36,481 nt of DNA from assembly GCA_019115615.1 (NCBI GenBank), contig DXDE01000107.1, positions 1-36,481 on the forward strand, in the 5' to 3' direction. The first letter of the stretch is position 1, and each line of letters begins with the position of its first letter. The position numbers and the translations under genes were made by a program. This document shows, piece by piece, positions 1-7,383 of the stretch. This DNA comes from Candidatus Agathobaculum merdavium (GTDB lineage Bacteria > Bacillota > Clostridia > Oscillospirales > Butyricicoccaceae). A model generated the notes under the pieces. It worked only from the letters and a program-made list of their open reading frames with translations. It was not told where the DNA came from and searched no databases.

Positions 1-612
1 AACTCTATATGAATTTGTGATGCGTCTCTTGCTCGGCGGGTGATCGTTCGATTCTGTTCTGCACGGCCCGAACCACTTTCAGCAAGTTTTGATATCATCT
101 CTGTCTTGTGCTCTGATTCGCTTTTGCGGCGCCATACTCATCAGTATGCCCATCGGCCATTGGACGCGCACTATTTTTGGCATTGTGCAGATATCGTTAC
201 GGATATTTTTCATTCGCCGACGCATCTGTTCATGGTTCTTTCATGCTCGAACCTTGCTTTCCTGCTGCCTCGATCCGCTTGCACTCAAGTATGATTCACG
301 GATGGTATTCACGAGGATAGCTTCCCCAAAGGTGCCGTTCCTTACTTCGTCAGAAGCCGATCGCGCTTTTCAGGCGGTTCGTAATTTCGATGTGGAACTC
401 GCTCTTTTTTATAGCTATCACCTTGATCGTTTCGGTTACAGCGTCGCGGCGAGTCCCGCGAACCAGTAGGATGCTTCTTCTGTTACCATTGGACTCACCC
501 CTTACTACGGATTGATTTGGCCTTACGCCAGTCCCTTGCAGATCAGAATGGGTTTTCGCCTTTTTGTAAAGCCCCTGCTTTACTTCCCTTGGTGTTTGCC
601 CTTATCTTTTCT
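1..612. other. Unrecognised AT-richer segment, possible decayed insertion
   Basis: No gene can be named here. The segment is visibly AT-richer than the GC-rich genes to its right. Downstream of the leftward promoter, minus-strand reading gives short protein-like stretches in shifting frames: a 17-residue ORF starting MVTEEASYWF, an overlapping frame containing TETIKVIAIKKSEFHIEI that ends in TGA near 354, then another frame with SDEVRNGTFGEAILVN interrupted by TGA codons. The plus strand is also open over 89-469 but has no ribosome binding site. Shifting frames and multiple stops suggest a degraded gene, perhaps from a mobile element, or a non-coding RNA. I cannot tell which. The left end is cut by the window. 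Confidence 0.3.
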
Positions 613-620
613 GTGAAACT

Positions 621-649
621 ATAATATCATCAATAGTGCACAAGGTCAA
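621..649 (-). promoter_or_regulatory. Sigma-A type promoter reading leftward
   Basis: On the minus strand, TTGACC (649-644) and TATTAT (626-621) are separated by exactly 17 bases. The predicted transcript runs into the unrecognised 1-612 segment. Its leader holds a perfect 7-bp hairpin, GTAAAGC (566-572) with GCTTTAC (577-583) and a 4-base loop. A promoter this good argues that the segment was, or still is, transcribed. Confidence 0.6.
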
Positions 650-718
650 GTGTTATTTTATGTTTTTTGATGGGTAAATTGCACGAAAGAAATCCCAATC
701 TTTCAGCGTTTTCCCCTC

Positions 719-747
719 TTTTCAAGGTGTCTGCAATTTGATATAAT
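719..747 (+). promoter_or_regulatory. Extended -10 promoter for the alcohol dehydrogenase
   Basis: TTTTCA (719-724, four of six consensus bases) lies 17 bases before TATAAT (742-747). A TG at 739-740 makes it an extended -10 element. Transcription would start near 754, giving a leader of about 95 bases that contains the terminator-like hairpin at 806-830. Confidence 0.65.
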
Positions 748-805
748 AGTATTGTTGGGTGCGTTATACGCCCGGCGCACAGAAAGGACATACATCGCTG
801 TCACA

Positions 806-830
806 GGGGGTCGGTTCGACCCCCTTTTTT
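806..830 (+). terminator. Intrinsic terminator inside the alcohol dehydrogenase leader (attenuator candidate)
   Basis: GGGGGTCG (806-813) pairs perfectly with CGACCCCC (817-824) around a 3-base loop and is followed by six T (825-830). It lies after the promoter at 719-747 and just before the ribosome binding site AAAGGAGG (832-839). Upstream, 757-780 can form two mutually exclusive hairpins: GCGT 761-764 with ACGC 768-771, or GTGCG 759-763 with CGCAC 776-780. The placement implies that most transcripts stop unless something prevents it. Confidence 0.6.
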
Positions 831-849
831 CAAAGGAGGACATCTGAAA

Positions 850-2007
850 ATGGACAACTTCGGTTTTTATCTGCCTACCCGCCTGTTTTTCGGCCCCGGC
901 TCGGTGAAAAAGCTGGCGCGCGCCCGCCTGCCCAAGGGACGCGGCCTGATCGTCACCGGCGGCACCTCGACCACCCGCCTGGGCTACGTTGCCAAGGTGC
1001 AGGATGCGCTGGCCGAGGCCGGGCATGAGACCATCGTATATAATAAAGTACAGCCCAACCCGACCATCGAGGGCGTGCGCGAATGTGCGGCGCTGTGCCG
1101 CGCGGAGGGCGTGTCGTTCGTCGTCGGCCTCGGCGGCGGCTCGTCGATCGATACCGCCAAAGCCGTTGCGATCATGGCGACCAACGACGGCGACTGGTGG
1201 GATTACATCCACGGCGGCACCGGCGGCGGCAAGCGTATTGCAAACGACGGCCTGCCGATCGTCGCCATCCCGACTACTGCGGGCACCGGCACCGAGGCCG
1301 ACCCGTTCACCGTCATCACCAACGGTGAGGAAAAGATCGGCGGCGGCGGTGAAAAGTGCTTCCCAACGATCTCGATTGTCGACCCCGACTTTATGATGAC
1401 CGTCCCGCCGCACCTGACCGCCTATCAGGGCTTCGACGCGTTTTTCCACGCGGCAGAGGGTTATATTGCAACCTGCGCTTCGCCCATCAGCGAAATGTTC
1501 TCGCTCAAATCGATTGAGCTGATCGGCCGCTCGCTCGCAACCGCCGTACACGACGGCGGCAACAAGCAGGCGCGCGCGGATGTTGCGCTGGCGAACACGC
1601 TGGCGGGCTTTGTCGAAACGCTGTCCAGCTGCACGGGCGAGCACGCCATCGAGCACGCGCTGAGCGCGTTTCATCCGTCGCTGCCGCACGGCGCCGGCCT
1701 GATTATGATTTCCAAGGCATATTGGAGCCGCTTTTTCGAATCCTCGGGCGACAAGCTGGTCGCCATCGCCCGTGCGCTCGGCAAAACGGACGCGCAGAAG
1801 CCGGAGGACTTCATCGCGGCGCTGGCCGACCTGCAGAAGCGCTGCAATGTGCACGAGCTGCGCCTGTCCGGCTACGGCGTGCAGAAGGATGACCTCGGCA
1901 AATACGCGGACAACGCCATGGAGACCATGGGCGCGCTGTTCCGTGTCGACCCGCGGCCGCTCACACGCGAGGATATTATTGAGATTTTGGCGGAAAGCTA
2001 TAGGTAA
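850..2007 (+). CDS. Iron-containing alcohol dehydrogenase
   Basis: The 385-residue protein belongs to the Fe-dependent (group III) alcohol dehydrogenase family: NAD(P)H-linked, cytoplasmic interconversion of aldehydes and alcohols, as in fermentative butanol or propanediol dehydrogenases. The nucleotide-binding segment GGGSSIDTAK begins at residue 95, and GTGTEAD is at 145-151. Metal-site residues are visible as D196 and H200 (GFDAFFHAAEGY), H265/H269 and H280 (LPHGAG). The spacing from H265 to H280 is one residue longer than the FucO pattern as I recall it. The ATG is preceded by AAAGGAGG 10 bases upstream. The exact substrate cannot be read from sequence. It seems to form its own unit, ending in the hairpin-rich spacer. 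Confidence 0.9.
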   Translation: MDNFGFYLPTRLFFGPGSVKKLARARLPKGRGLIVTGGTSTTRLGYVAKVQDALAEAGHETIVYNKVQPNPTIEGVRECAALCRAEGVSFVVGLGGGSSIDTAKAVAIMATNDGDWWDYIHGGTGGGKRIANDGLPIVAIPTTAGTGTEADPFTVITNGEEKIGGGGEKCFPTISIVDPDFMMTVPPHLTAYQGFDAFFHAAEGYIATCASPISEMFSLKSIELIGRSLATAVHDGGNKQARADVALANTLAGFVETLSSCTGEHAIEHALSAFHPSLPHGAGLIMISKAYWSRFFESSGDKLVAIARALGKTDAQKPEDFIAALADLQKRCNVHELRLSGYGVQKDDLGKYADNAMETMGALFRVDPRPLTREDIIEILAESYR

Positions 2008-2200
2008 ATTCGATCGAACCGTACAGGTTCGATCGAATAGGACGCACCGCGGCTGTGCCGCGGATGCGGTCCAAGCTGCGCAAAGTTCCGACAAGCGAAA
2101 CTTTGCTCCGCTCTCGTATCAAACGTCCGGCCAAGCTGGGCGTTTGATGAAAACGGCCGCTTTGCGGCCATTTTCTATCTGATGCGCGTTTTTCAACGCG
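2008..2200 (+). repeat. Run of six consecutive hairpins between alcohol dehydrogenase and asparaginase
   Basis: Almost the whole spacer folds. H1: 2008-2020 with 2026-2038, a perfect 13-bp stem. H2: 2040-2072, with CCGCGGC 2047-2053 pairing to GCCGCGG 2057-2063 plus outer GCA/TGC and GGAC/GTCC. H3: GCAAAGTT 2080-2087 with AACTTTGC 2099-2106. H4: TCAAACG 2119-2125 with CGTTTGA 2141-2147. H5: 2155-2160 with 2164-2169, listed separately as a terminator. H6: CGCGTT 2185-2190 with AACGCG 2195-2200, ending directly at the asparaginase ribosome binding site AAAGGAG (2201-2207). H1 to H4 lack T-tracts. The hairpins differ in sequence, so this is not a direct-repeat array. Confidence 0.7.
2150..2174 (+). 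terminator. Intrinsic terminator after the alcohol dehydrogenase
   Basis: GGCCGC (2155-2160) and GCGGCC (2164-2169) form the stem around a TTT loop, flanked by AAAA (2150-2153) and TTTT (2171-2174). It is near-symmetrical, so it could act in both directions. It lies 42 bases upstream of the asparaginase start. I could not find a clear promoter between it and that gene. Confidence 0.6.
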
Positions 2201-2216
2201 AAAGGAGACCCATCCC

Positions 2217-3122
2217 ATGAAAAAACTGCTTCTCATTGCGACCGGCGGGACGATCGCCTGCCGCGAGACGGAAAACGGGCTGTCGCCCGCGCTGGACGGC
2301 GCAGCGCTGCTGGACTTTGTGCCTGAGCTGCGCGATTTCTGCACAGTCGACGTGCGCGACCTGATGCAGCTTGACTCGACCGACCTGACCGCCGCCGACC
2401 GGCTGGCCATGGCACGGGCAGTGCGGGACGCACAGGACCGCTACGACGGCTTCCTGCTCGCCCACGGCACGGATACCTTATCTTATACCGCCGCACTGCT
2501 GTTCTATCTGCTTGCCGATCTCACCAAGCCGGTCGTGCTGACCGGTTCGATGCTGCCCATGGGCGCACCTGGCTCAGATGCGCCGCGCAATCTGCTCGAC
2601 ACTGCCCGCGTGGCGGCGGATGGCCGCGCAGGCGTCACCGCCGTGCTGGGCGGCAAAATTCTCGCGGGCGACCGGGTCTGCAAGTTCGATTCGCATGCGG
2701 TCGATGCGTTTGTGTCCGCGGGCGCGCCGCCGCTCGGCTTTGTCGGCGCAGACGGCAAAGTGCGCTGGGATGTGCCCGCAGCACCGCCCGCTGCATCCGC
2801 GCCCGATGCCATCGACCCGCATGTGCTGCTGGTCAAGCTGACGCCCGACCTCGACCCGACCTTTTTCGCCGCGTTGCACGGCTATCCCAAGGTTATTATA
2901 GAAGCCTTCGGCGCGGGCGGCCTGCCCTCTCGGCTGGAGGGCGCGGTGCGCGATCTGATCGCTAGTGGCACGCGCGTCTATATTACCAGCCAATGCCCTG
3001 CAGGCGGGGTCGACCTGCACCGTTATGCTGTCGGCCGCCGTGCCGAAGCGCTGGGTGCGGTTTCGCTCGGCAGCCGCACAACCGAGGCCGCGCTCGCGGC
3101 TGTCCAGTGCGGGCTGGTGTGA
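2217..3122 (+). CDS. ansA: L-asparaginase (type I-like)
   Basis: Hydrolyses L-asparagine to aspartate and ammonia, probably in the cytoplasm, since no signal peptide is seen. The family signatures are clear: TGGTIA at residues 9-14 with the nucleophile T12, and HGTDT at 83-87 with T85 and D86 of the second catalytic set. At 301 residues it is somewhat shorter than the usual 320-340. The reading stops at TTEAALAAVQCGLV, where homologues generally run a little further. The sequence after the TGA does not look coding, so I take this as a natural short C-terminus. The ribosome binding site AAAGGAG (2201-2207) gives 9-base spacing to the ATG. Confidence 0.9.
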   Translation: MKKLLLIATGGTIACRETENGLSPALDGAALLDFVPELRDFCTVDVRDLMQLDSTDLTAADRLAMARAVRDAQDRYDGFLLAHGTDTLSYTAALLFYLLADLTKPVVLTGSMLPMGAPGSDAPRNLLDTARVAADGRAGVTAVLGGKILAGDRVCKFDSHAVDAFVSAGAPPLGFVGADGKVRWDVPAAPPAASAPDAIDPHVLLVKLTPDLDPTFFAALHGYPKVIIEAFGAGGLPSRLEGAVRDLIASGTRVYITSQCPAGGVDLHRYAVGRRAEALGAVSLGSRTTEAALAAVQCGLV

Positions 3123-3228
3123 GCGCCCGTCTGTTCACTGTGCTTGTCCTTCTGAAATATTCGCCGTTTTATGTATTTATTGCACAAATTTATCATTCTT
3201 CTTTTGTGCTATTTGTTTGTTCGACCCA

Positions 3229-3257
3229 TTGTTTTGCATAAATTCACGCGGTATAAT
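3229..3257 (+). promoter_or_regulatory. Promoter of the micropeptide pair
   Basis: TTGTTT (3229-3234) and a perfect TATAAT (3252-3257) are 17 bases apart, inside a markedly AT-rich stretch (3140-3290). The first small ORF starts 33 bases after the -10 element, so the unit has its own start of transcription. Confidence 0.65.
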
Positions 3258-3290
3258 ATAGTCAAATCATAGAAGAAAGAAGGCCGCAAT

Positions 3291-3416
3291 ATGAACAAGT
3301 TTGCAAAGGCAATCATCCACATGAGCGAATCCACGATGCAGAACAGCAGCTATGTCCGCGGTCTGCTCCGCACTTACGGCGGTTCGGTTTCGCACAGCAA
3401 TGCCCCGCGCGATTGA
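3291..3416 (+). CDS. Micropeptide 1 of a tandem pair, 41 residues
   Basis: Unrecognised. The ATG follows AAGG (3280-3283) with 7-base spacing and lies just after a good promoter. The 41-residue peptide begins MNKFAKAIIHMSESTMQN, continues through a basic Arg/Tyr/Gly-rich middle (YVRGLLRTYGG) and ends SHSNAPRD. The first ~20 residues could form an amphipathic helix. No transmembrane segment is evident. Its N-terminal half resembles micropeptide 2 just downstream (IIHMSESTMQN versus LVKMSADAVRQN), so the two are probably paralogues. A 6-bp hairpin (CGCGCG 3406-3411 with 3422-3427) overlaps its stop codon. Role unknown: signalling peptide, regulator and type I toxin-like peptide are all possible and unproven. 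Confidence 0.6.
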   Translation: MNKFAKAIIHMSESTMQNSSYVRGLLRTYGGSVSHSNAPRD

Positions 3417-3466
3417 TTTCCCGCGCGCATTTGGGATAAATTCCTGTCAGAAAGGGCGATTTTCAA

Positions 3467-3562
3467 ATGAACAGTTATATTGAATCTCTGGTCAAGATGA
3501 GCGCGGATGCCGTCCGTCAGAACGGCCGCGCACGCGTGGGCTCTGCCCGCCGCGGCGCGTAA
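3467..3562 (+). CDS. Micropeptide 2 of a tandem pair, 31 residues
   Basis: Unrecognised. The ATG follows AAAGGG (3451-3456) with 10-base spacing, 50 bases after the stop of micropeptide 1 and with no promoter between them, so they share a transcript. The 31-residue peptide begins MNSYIESLVKMSADAVRQNG and ends in a basic Arg/Ala/Gly tail (RARVGSARRGA). It shares with micropeptide 1 the MN start, a hydrophobic pair followed by His or Lys and then MS, and a QN about seven residues later. Strong terminators follow at once. The promoter, two ribosome binding sites and private terminator support real translation, but no function can be assigned. Confidence 0.6.
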   Translation: MNSYIESLVKMSADAVRQNGRARVGSARRGA

Positions 3563-3580
3563 ACGCTGCAAAACGACCAT

Positions 3581-3617
3581 GCCCCGTCCGGCAAGCCTGC
3601 CGGACGGGGCATTTTTT
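3581..3617 (+). terminator. Strong intrinsic terminator closing the micropeptide unit
   Basis: A perfect 13-bp GC-rich stem joins 3581-3593 and 3598-3610 around the loop AGCC, followed by six T (3612-3617). It also separates the unit from the convergent DUF2238-type gene ending at 3623. Confidence 0.9.
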
Positions 3618-3622
3618 CATTT

Positions 3623-4276
3623 TTACGAGCGCTCCTGTATATTTTCGCGGTAAACCGCCTCAAACAGGCGCATCATCAGGCCGGTATGTCCCTTGCCCGC
3701 GCGCCGCAGGTACTTCCAGCACGACACGGCGGTGATCAGCCCGCCGACCGTGCAGACGATGATATCGCCCATCGTATCACCCACACCAGTGACGGCGACC
3801 TGCTGCGGGTCTGCCCCCGAGAAAGACACAAGGTATTCCCAGATCTCCCACAGCACCGCGCTCATCATCGCGAACATCCAAGTGTACAGCGCGGCGTTAA
3901 AAGCATCCGCCGGATCGAGCGCATGGCCGGGCTTTTTGGCAAAATACACGGTCGTGCCCAGCGCGGCAAACAGGAAACCGGACAGGAAATGCAGGATCTT
4001 ATCCCAATACGGGATCAGATCATACGCGCCGAACAGGCTGGCAAACGGCACGGCCGCGAACACGAACCAGTCGAACACCAGCTCGGCCAGCAGCACCGGC
4101 CGCAGCCGGCACACACGCCAAAGGATTGCCGGTACGACCGGCAGCGCAAACGCCGCGAGTGCAAGCAGCGCGTTATACGCGCCCGGCTCGCGCAGCAGGC
4201 GGTACGCCGCCGCGCCCAGCGTGAACAGATAATAGAAAACCAGCGTGCCGGTGCGCACGCGGCGCAGACGCTCCAT
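3623..4276 (-). CDS. DUF2238 (YjdF-type) membrane protein
   Basis: A 217-residue, highly hydrophobic protein of unknown function with about five to six membrane segments. Family-type motifs are WDKILHF near residue 91, WEIWEY near 143 and DTMGD near 167; the charged residues inside membrane segments are typical of this family. The start at 4276 is chosen because AAGGAGG sits 8 bases upstream; a longer reading to 4321 would overlap rnhA and lacks a ribosome binding site. It lies 13 bases after rnhA and should be co-transcribed with it. Function is not established for the family as far as I know. Confidence 0.75.
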   Translation of the reverse strand: MERLRRVRTGTLVFYYLFTLGAAAYRLLREPGAYNALLALAAFALPVVPAILWRVCRLRPVLLAELVFDWFVFAAVPFASLFGAYDLIPYWDKILHFLSGFLFAALGTTVYFAKKPGHALDPADAFNAALYTWMFAMMSAVLWEIWEYLVSFSGADPQQVAVTGVGDTMGDIIVCTVGGLITAVSCWKYLRRAGKGHTGLMMRLFEAVYRENIQERS

Positions 4277-4289
4277 CGCGCGACCCTCC

Positions 4290-4727
4290 TTACTTATACT
4301 GCTGGTAGGCCGCGACCGCAAGCGCGTCGCAGCGGTTGTTGTACGGATTGTCCGCGTGCCCCTTGACCCAGTGGAAGCTGACCTGATGTTTATCGAGCAA
4401 ATCGAGCAGCCGCCCCCACAGCTCCGGGTTTTTGGCGGGTTTCTTATCGCTCTTGACCCAGCCCTTGGCGCGCCAGCTTTTCGCCCAGCCCTTGGTGATG
4501 CCGTCGACGACGTACTTGCTGTCCGAATACAGGTCGACCGCGCACGGCTCGGTCAGCATCTCGAGCGCGGTGATCACGCCGAGCAGCTCCATGCGGTTGT
4601 TCGTGGTCGACGGCTCGCTGCCGGAAAGCTCCTTTTCGTGTGCGCCGTATTGTAAAATCGCGCCCCAACCGCCCGGCCCCGGATTGCCCGAGCACGCGCC
4701 GTCGGTATAGATCGTAACCTTTTTCAT
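4290..4727 (-). CDS. rnhA: Ribonuclease HI
   Basis: Cleaves the RNA strand of RNA:DNA hybrids, acting on R-loops and RNA primers. The 145-residue protein is a complete single-domain RNase HI. The acidic catalytic set is visible: D9 (YTDGAC), E47 (NRMEL), D69 (YSDSKY) and D134 (NRCDALA), with H124 in VKGHADN. The start at 4727 has AGGAGG just upstream; an in-frame start at 4760 would lie within a hairpin and lacks a ribosome binding site. It heads a two-gene unit with the DUF2238-type gene. Confidence 0.95.
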   Translation of the reverse strand: MKKVTIYTDGACSGNPGPGGWGAILQYGAHEKELSGSEPSTTNNRMELLGVITALEMLTEPCAVDLYSDSKYVVDGITKGWAKSWRAKGWVKSDKKPAKNPELWGRLLDLLDKHQVSFHWVKGHADNPYNNRCDALAVAAYQQYK

Positions 4728-4741
4728 GATTCCTCCTGCCT

Positions 4742-4788
4742 GTGCCGCGATGCGCGGCACGGTATTGCTGATATCCTATTATAGCACA
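4742..4788 (-). promoter_or_regulatory. rnhA extended -10 promoter and 5' hairpin
   Basis: On the minus strand TATAAT (4783-4778) is preceded by TGC, an extended -10 element (TGTGCTATAAT); no good -35 is seen. Shortly downstream a perfect 8-bp hairpin, GTGCCGCG 4742-4749 with CGCGGCAC 4753-4760, sits in the 5' untranslated region, 15 bases from the start codon. It may affect mRNA stability or translation. Confidence 0.6.
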
Positions 4789-4844
4789 GTTCCGCCGCGA
4801 AAAAAGCCCCTGCCTGACATGGGTTCTCTTTGCCGTGCGAATAT

Positions 4845-4853
4845 GGTAAAATA
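4845..4853 (+). promoter_or_regulatory. Extended -10 promoter of the ABC exporter
   Basis: TGGTAAAAT at 4845-4853 fits an extended -10 element (TG, one base, TAAAAT). The hexamer 17 bases upstream (TTCTCT, 4825-4830) is a poor -35. The ABC gene starts 32 bases downstream with AAAGGGG as ribosome binding site. It is divergent from the rnhA promoter about 60 bases away. Confidence 0.45.
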
Positions 4854-4884
4854 GAGGCATCCAGTCGGAAAGGGGCAGCGTGAC

Positions 4885-6654
4885 ATGCGGGCAGGCGGAC
4901 GCGGTAAACAGATCGTCAAAAATATTTTCGGGCTGCTGGATAAGCGGCACAAGCGGCGGTTTTTATGGATCGCGGTCATTCTGGCCGTATCCGCAGCGCT
5001 CAGCCAGCTCACGCCGCTCGCTGTCGGCTACCTGACCGACCACGTGCTGACCGGCGGCCGCGCGGATTTCCTGTCGGTCGTGCCGATCCTTCTGGTGATC
5101 CTTGTGGTCAACGTGGCTGGCGAGGTCATCAAGGTCGTGCGGCGGCTGATGGTCGAGGACACGGCCACGCAGACTGAGAAAAGCGCGCGCGGCCGCGCAA
5201 CCGATTCGCTGCTGCATGCGCCGCTGTCCTATTTCCGCAGCCACATGACCGGCAACATCCACGGACGGCTCAACCGCAGCCTGGAGGGCACGGTCAAGCT
5301 GATCAAGCTGCTATTCATGGACTTCGCCCCCGCCGTCACGACCGGCGTCGCCGCGATCGTGACCATTTTCGTGCAGCTTCCCGCGCCGGTGGCCGCGCTG
5401 GTCATTCTTGTCATCCCGGTCGGCACATTCATCGTGCTGCGCCAGATCAGCACACAGAAGGGCATCCGCGTCGAGCTGATGGAGACCAAGGCCGACATGG
5501 ACGGCACGATGGTCGAGCTGCTCGGCGGCATCGAAACCATCCGCGCGCTCGACAGCGCGCAGACCGAGAGCGACCGCATCGGGGCGCGCTCCGAGCGGCT
5601 GCGCGCGCGCGAAATGCGCCACCACAAGGCGATGGCGATGTACGACTGCCTGAAATTCGTCAACGAGGCGTTTTTCAGCGTGCTGGTCATCGGGCTGTCC
5701 GTGCTGCTCGCGGCGAACGGCGTCATCACGGTCGGCACCGTGCTGACCGCCTACCTGTGCTTTACCCAGCTGACCGGCCCGCTGCGCGAGCTGCACCGCA
5801 TCCTTGATGAGTTTTCCGAGTGCGTCGTGCTGGCGGACGACTATTTCCGCATGGTCGAGCTGCCGCTCGATTTTTCCTATCAGGTGCCGCTGGCCGGGTC
5901 GGACGCGCGGCCGCTGTCCAACGACGTGCAGGTATGTGGCGTGCGCTTTAGCTACCCGGAAAAGCCCGACCGGCTCATCTTGCAGGACATCGACCTGACC
6001 ATCCCGGCAGGGCGATTCATCGGCATTGCCGGACCGAGCGGCTGCGGCAAATCCTCGCTGATCAAGGTGCTCGACCGGCTTGAGCTGGCCGAGGGCGAGG
6101 TACGCATCGGCGGCGCACCGCTCGAACTGCTGTCTCGCGCGACGCTGGCCGAGCATGTCGCGCTCGTCCCGCAGACGCCTTTTTTGATCGCGGACACGAT
6201 ATACCACAACATCTGTTACGGCCTGCACCGCGTGGTAACGCTGGACGAGGTGCGCGAAGCCGCGCGCAAGGCCAACATTGCTTCCGATATCGAGGCCATG
6301 CAGCTGGGCTATGATACCATGCTGTCCGAGGGCGGCGCCAACCTGTCCGGCGGGCAGCGGCAGCGTATCGCGCTGGCACGCATTTTCCTGAAAAAGCCGC
6401 GGGTACTCATCCTCGATGAGGCGACCTCGGCGCTGGACAACACCTCGGAAAAGCATGTGCAGGCCGAGATCGAGCGCATGATGCGCGACTACGGCACGAC
6501 AGTCATCTCGATCGCGCACCGGCTGACCACACTGCGCAACTGCGACGAAATCCTCGTGATGGAGGACGGGCGCATCGTGCAGCGCGGCACTTACGACGAA
6601 CTAAGCCAAACGCCCGGCATCTTCCGGGATATGGCGCAGGGCGTGCTGAAATAA
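4885..6654 (+). CDS. ABC exporter, fused permease and ATPase
   Basis: A 589-residue half-transporter that should work as a homodimer in the membrane, exporting a lipid, peptide or drug-like substrate. The membrane domain spans about residues 25-310. The nucleotide-binding domain has Walker A GPSGCGKS at 383-390, Q-loop Q430, signature LSGGQRQ at 487-493, Walker B VLILDE at 507-512 and the switch histidine H545 (IAHRL). All ATPase residues are intact, so it should be active. No partner half-transporter is nearby and the gene is followed by a terminator, so it stands alone. Substrate cannot be deduced. Confidence 0.9.
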   Translation: MRAGGRGKQIVKNIFGLLDKRHKRRFLWIAVILAVSAALSQLTPLAVGYLTDHVLTGGRADFLSVVPILLVILVVNVAGEVIKVVRRLMVEDTATQTEKSARGRATDSLLHAPLSYFRSHMTGNIHGRLNRSLEGTVKLIKLLFMDFAPAVTTGVAAIVTIFVQLPAPVAALVILVIPVGTFIVLRQISTQKGIRVELMETKADMDGTMVELLGGIETIRALDSAQTESDRIGARSERLRAREMRHHKAMAMYDCLKFVNEAFFSVLVIGLSVLLAANGVITVGTVLTAYLCFTQLTGPLRELHRILDEFSECVVLADDYFRMVELPLDFSYQVPLAGSDARPLSNDVQVCGVRFSYPEKPDRLILQDIDLTIPAGRFIGIAGPSGCGKSSLIKVLDRLELAEGEVRIGGAPLELLSRATLAEHVALVPQTPFLIADTIYHNICYGLHRVVTLDEVREAARKANIASDIEAMQLGYDTMLSEGGANLSGGQRQRIALARIFLKKPRVLILDEATSALDNTSEKHVQAEIERMMRDYGTTVISIAHRLTTLRNCDEILVMEDGRIVQRGTYDELSQTPGIFRDMAQGVLK

Positions 6655-6659
6655 AAAAG

Positions 6660-6686
6660 CGGCGCAGCGAAAGCTGCACCGTTTTT
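6660..6686 (+). terminator. Intrinsic terminator after the ABC exporter
   Basis: CGG/CCG (6660-6662 with 6679-6681) and GCAGC/GCTGC (6664-6668 with 6673-6677) pair around a GAAA tetraloop with one C/A mismatch, followed by TTTTT (6682-6686). It starts 5 bases after the stop codon. Confidence 0.8.
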
Positions 6687-6702
6687 CATTGTCGCTATGC
6701 TG

Positions 6703-7302
6703 TTATGCGATGACCGCAGCAGGCACCTCGACCCGCTCGTAAACGATGTTGATGATCGACAGCACAACCAGCGCGGTCGCGCGGCAAATATTGATCAGAT
6801 CATCATTGATGCCATGACGGCGGCCCGGCGCACGGTAGGTATGGTGCATCGTACCGATGCGGTTGATAAGCGCGTCGACCGACATCGGCGGGATGATCGG
6901 GCTGACCCACTGCTCAAAGCGGGATTCCGTCATCCGGCGGCGGATGACCAGCGCTACGCGCTTTTCATAAACATAATGCGCAAACAGGCTGCGGTCATAG
7001 ATATCGTCGTTATGCGGATAGGTGAAAAAGTCGGTGATATAGTGGCAGATCTCGCCCAGATCGACCGACAGCTCGCGGCCGTTGACCGGGCCGATCGTAT
7101 ACTTGCCGGTAAACGCACGGATTTTTTCCATCACCTCATCCATCATAATGGACGGGTTGTGCCGCTTGGTCAGATATGTACCGGTCAGGTCAGGCTTGAG
7201 ATTGCCATAAACAAAACCGCTCTGGTCAAAGGTAACGCCGCAGGTCTGCTCAACATAGTCCAGCAACAGGTTAGCAACACGAATATGGGAAACGGAATCC
7301 AT
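6703..7302 (-). CDS. Zinc-dependent phospholipase C-like protein
   Basis: A 199-residue protein that fits the Zn_dep_PLPC family. Recognisable elements are SHIRVANLLLDY near the N-terminus, NLKPDLTGTY, HNPSIM, YITDFFTYPHND and SLFAHYVYEKR, which supply the Asp/His residues expected to bind zinc. Clostridial relatives of this size are mostly uncharacterised, and I see no signal peptide, unlike the secreted alpha-toxin type, so a cytoplasmic role is more likely. The ATG at 7302 has GGAGG 7 bases upstream and is preferred over the TTG at 7308. It is monocistronic under the promoter at 7384-7412. Confidence 0.7.
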   Translation of the reverse strand: MDSVSHIRVANLLLDYVEQTCGVTFDQSGFVYGNLKPDLTGTYLTKRHNPSIMMDEVMEKIRAFTGKYTIGPVNGRELSVDLGEICHYITDFFTYPHNDDIYDRSLFAHYVYEKRVALVIRRRMTESRFEQWVSPIIPPMSVDALINRIGTMHHTYRAPGRRHGINDDLINICRATALVVLSIINIVYERVEVPAAVIA

Positions 7303-7383
7303 CAGCAAACCTCCAAATGGAACGCAACGATAATCTTAACAACTCCTTAACACCGGGAGCCTCACCAGACTCCGAACGTTGTT

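Noticed and set aside
1..612. tmRNA, RNase P RNA, SRP RNA or group II intron in the left segment
   Set aside because: None of the conserved cores of these RNAs is visible on either strand.
703..2094. A 463-codon minus-strand frame opposite the alcohol dehydrogenase
   Set aside because: Antisense shadow; the plus strand has all family motifs and a strong ribosome binding site.
3122..3165. Asparaginase as a third gene cut short by TGA
   Set aside because: The frame after the TGA is only about 10 codons long, Cys/Ser-rich and not like the family C-terminus, so the short end is probably natural.
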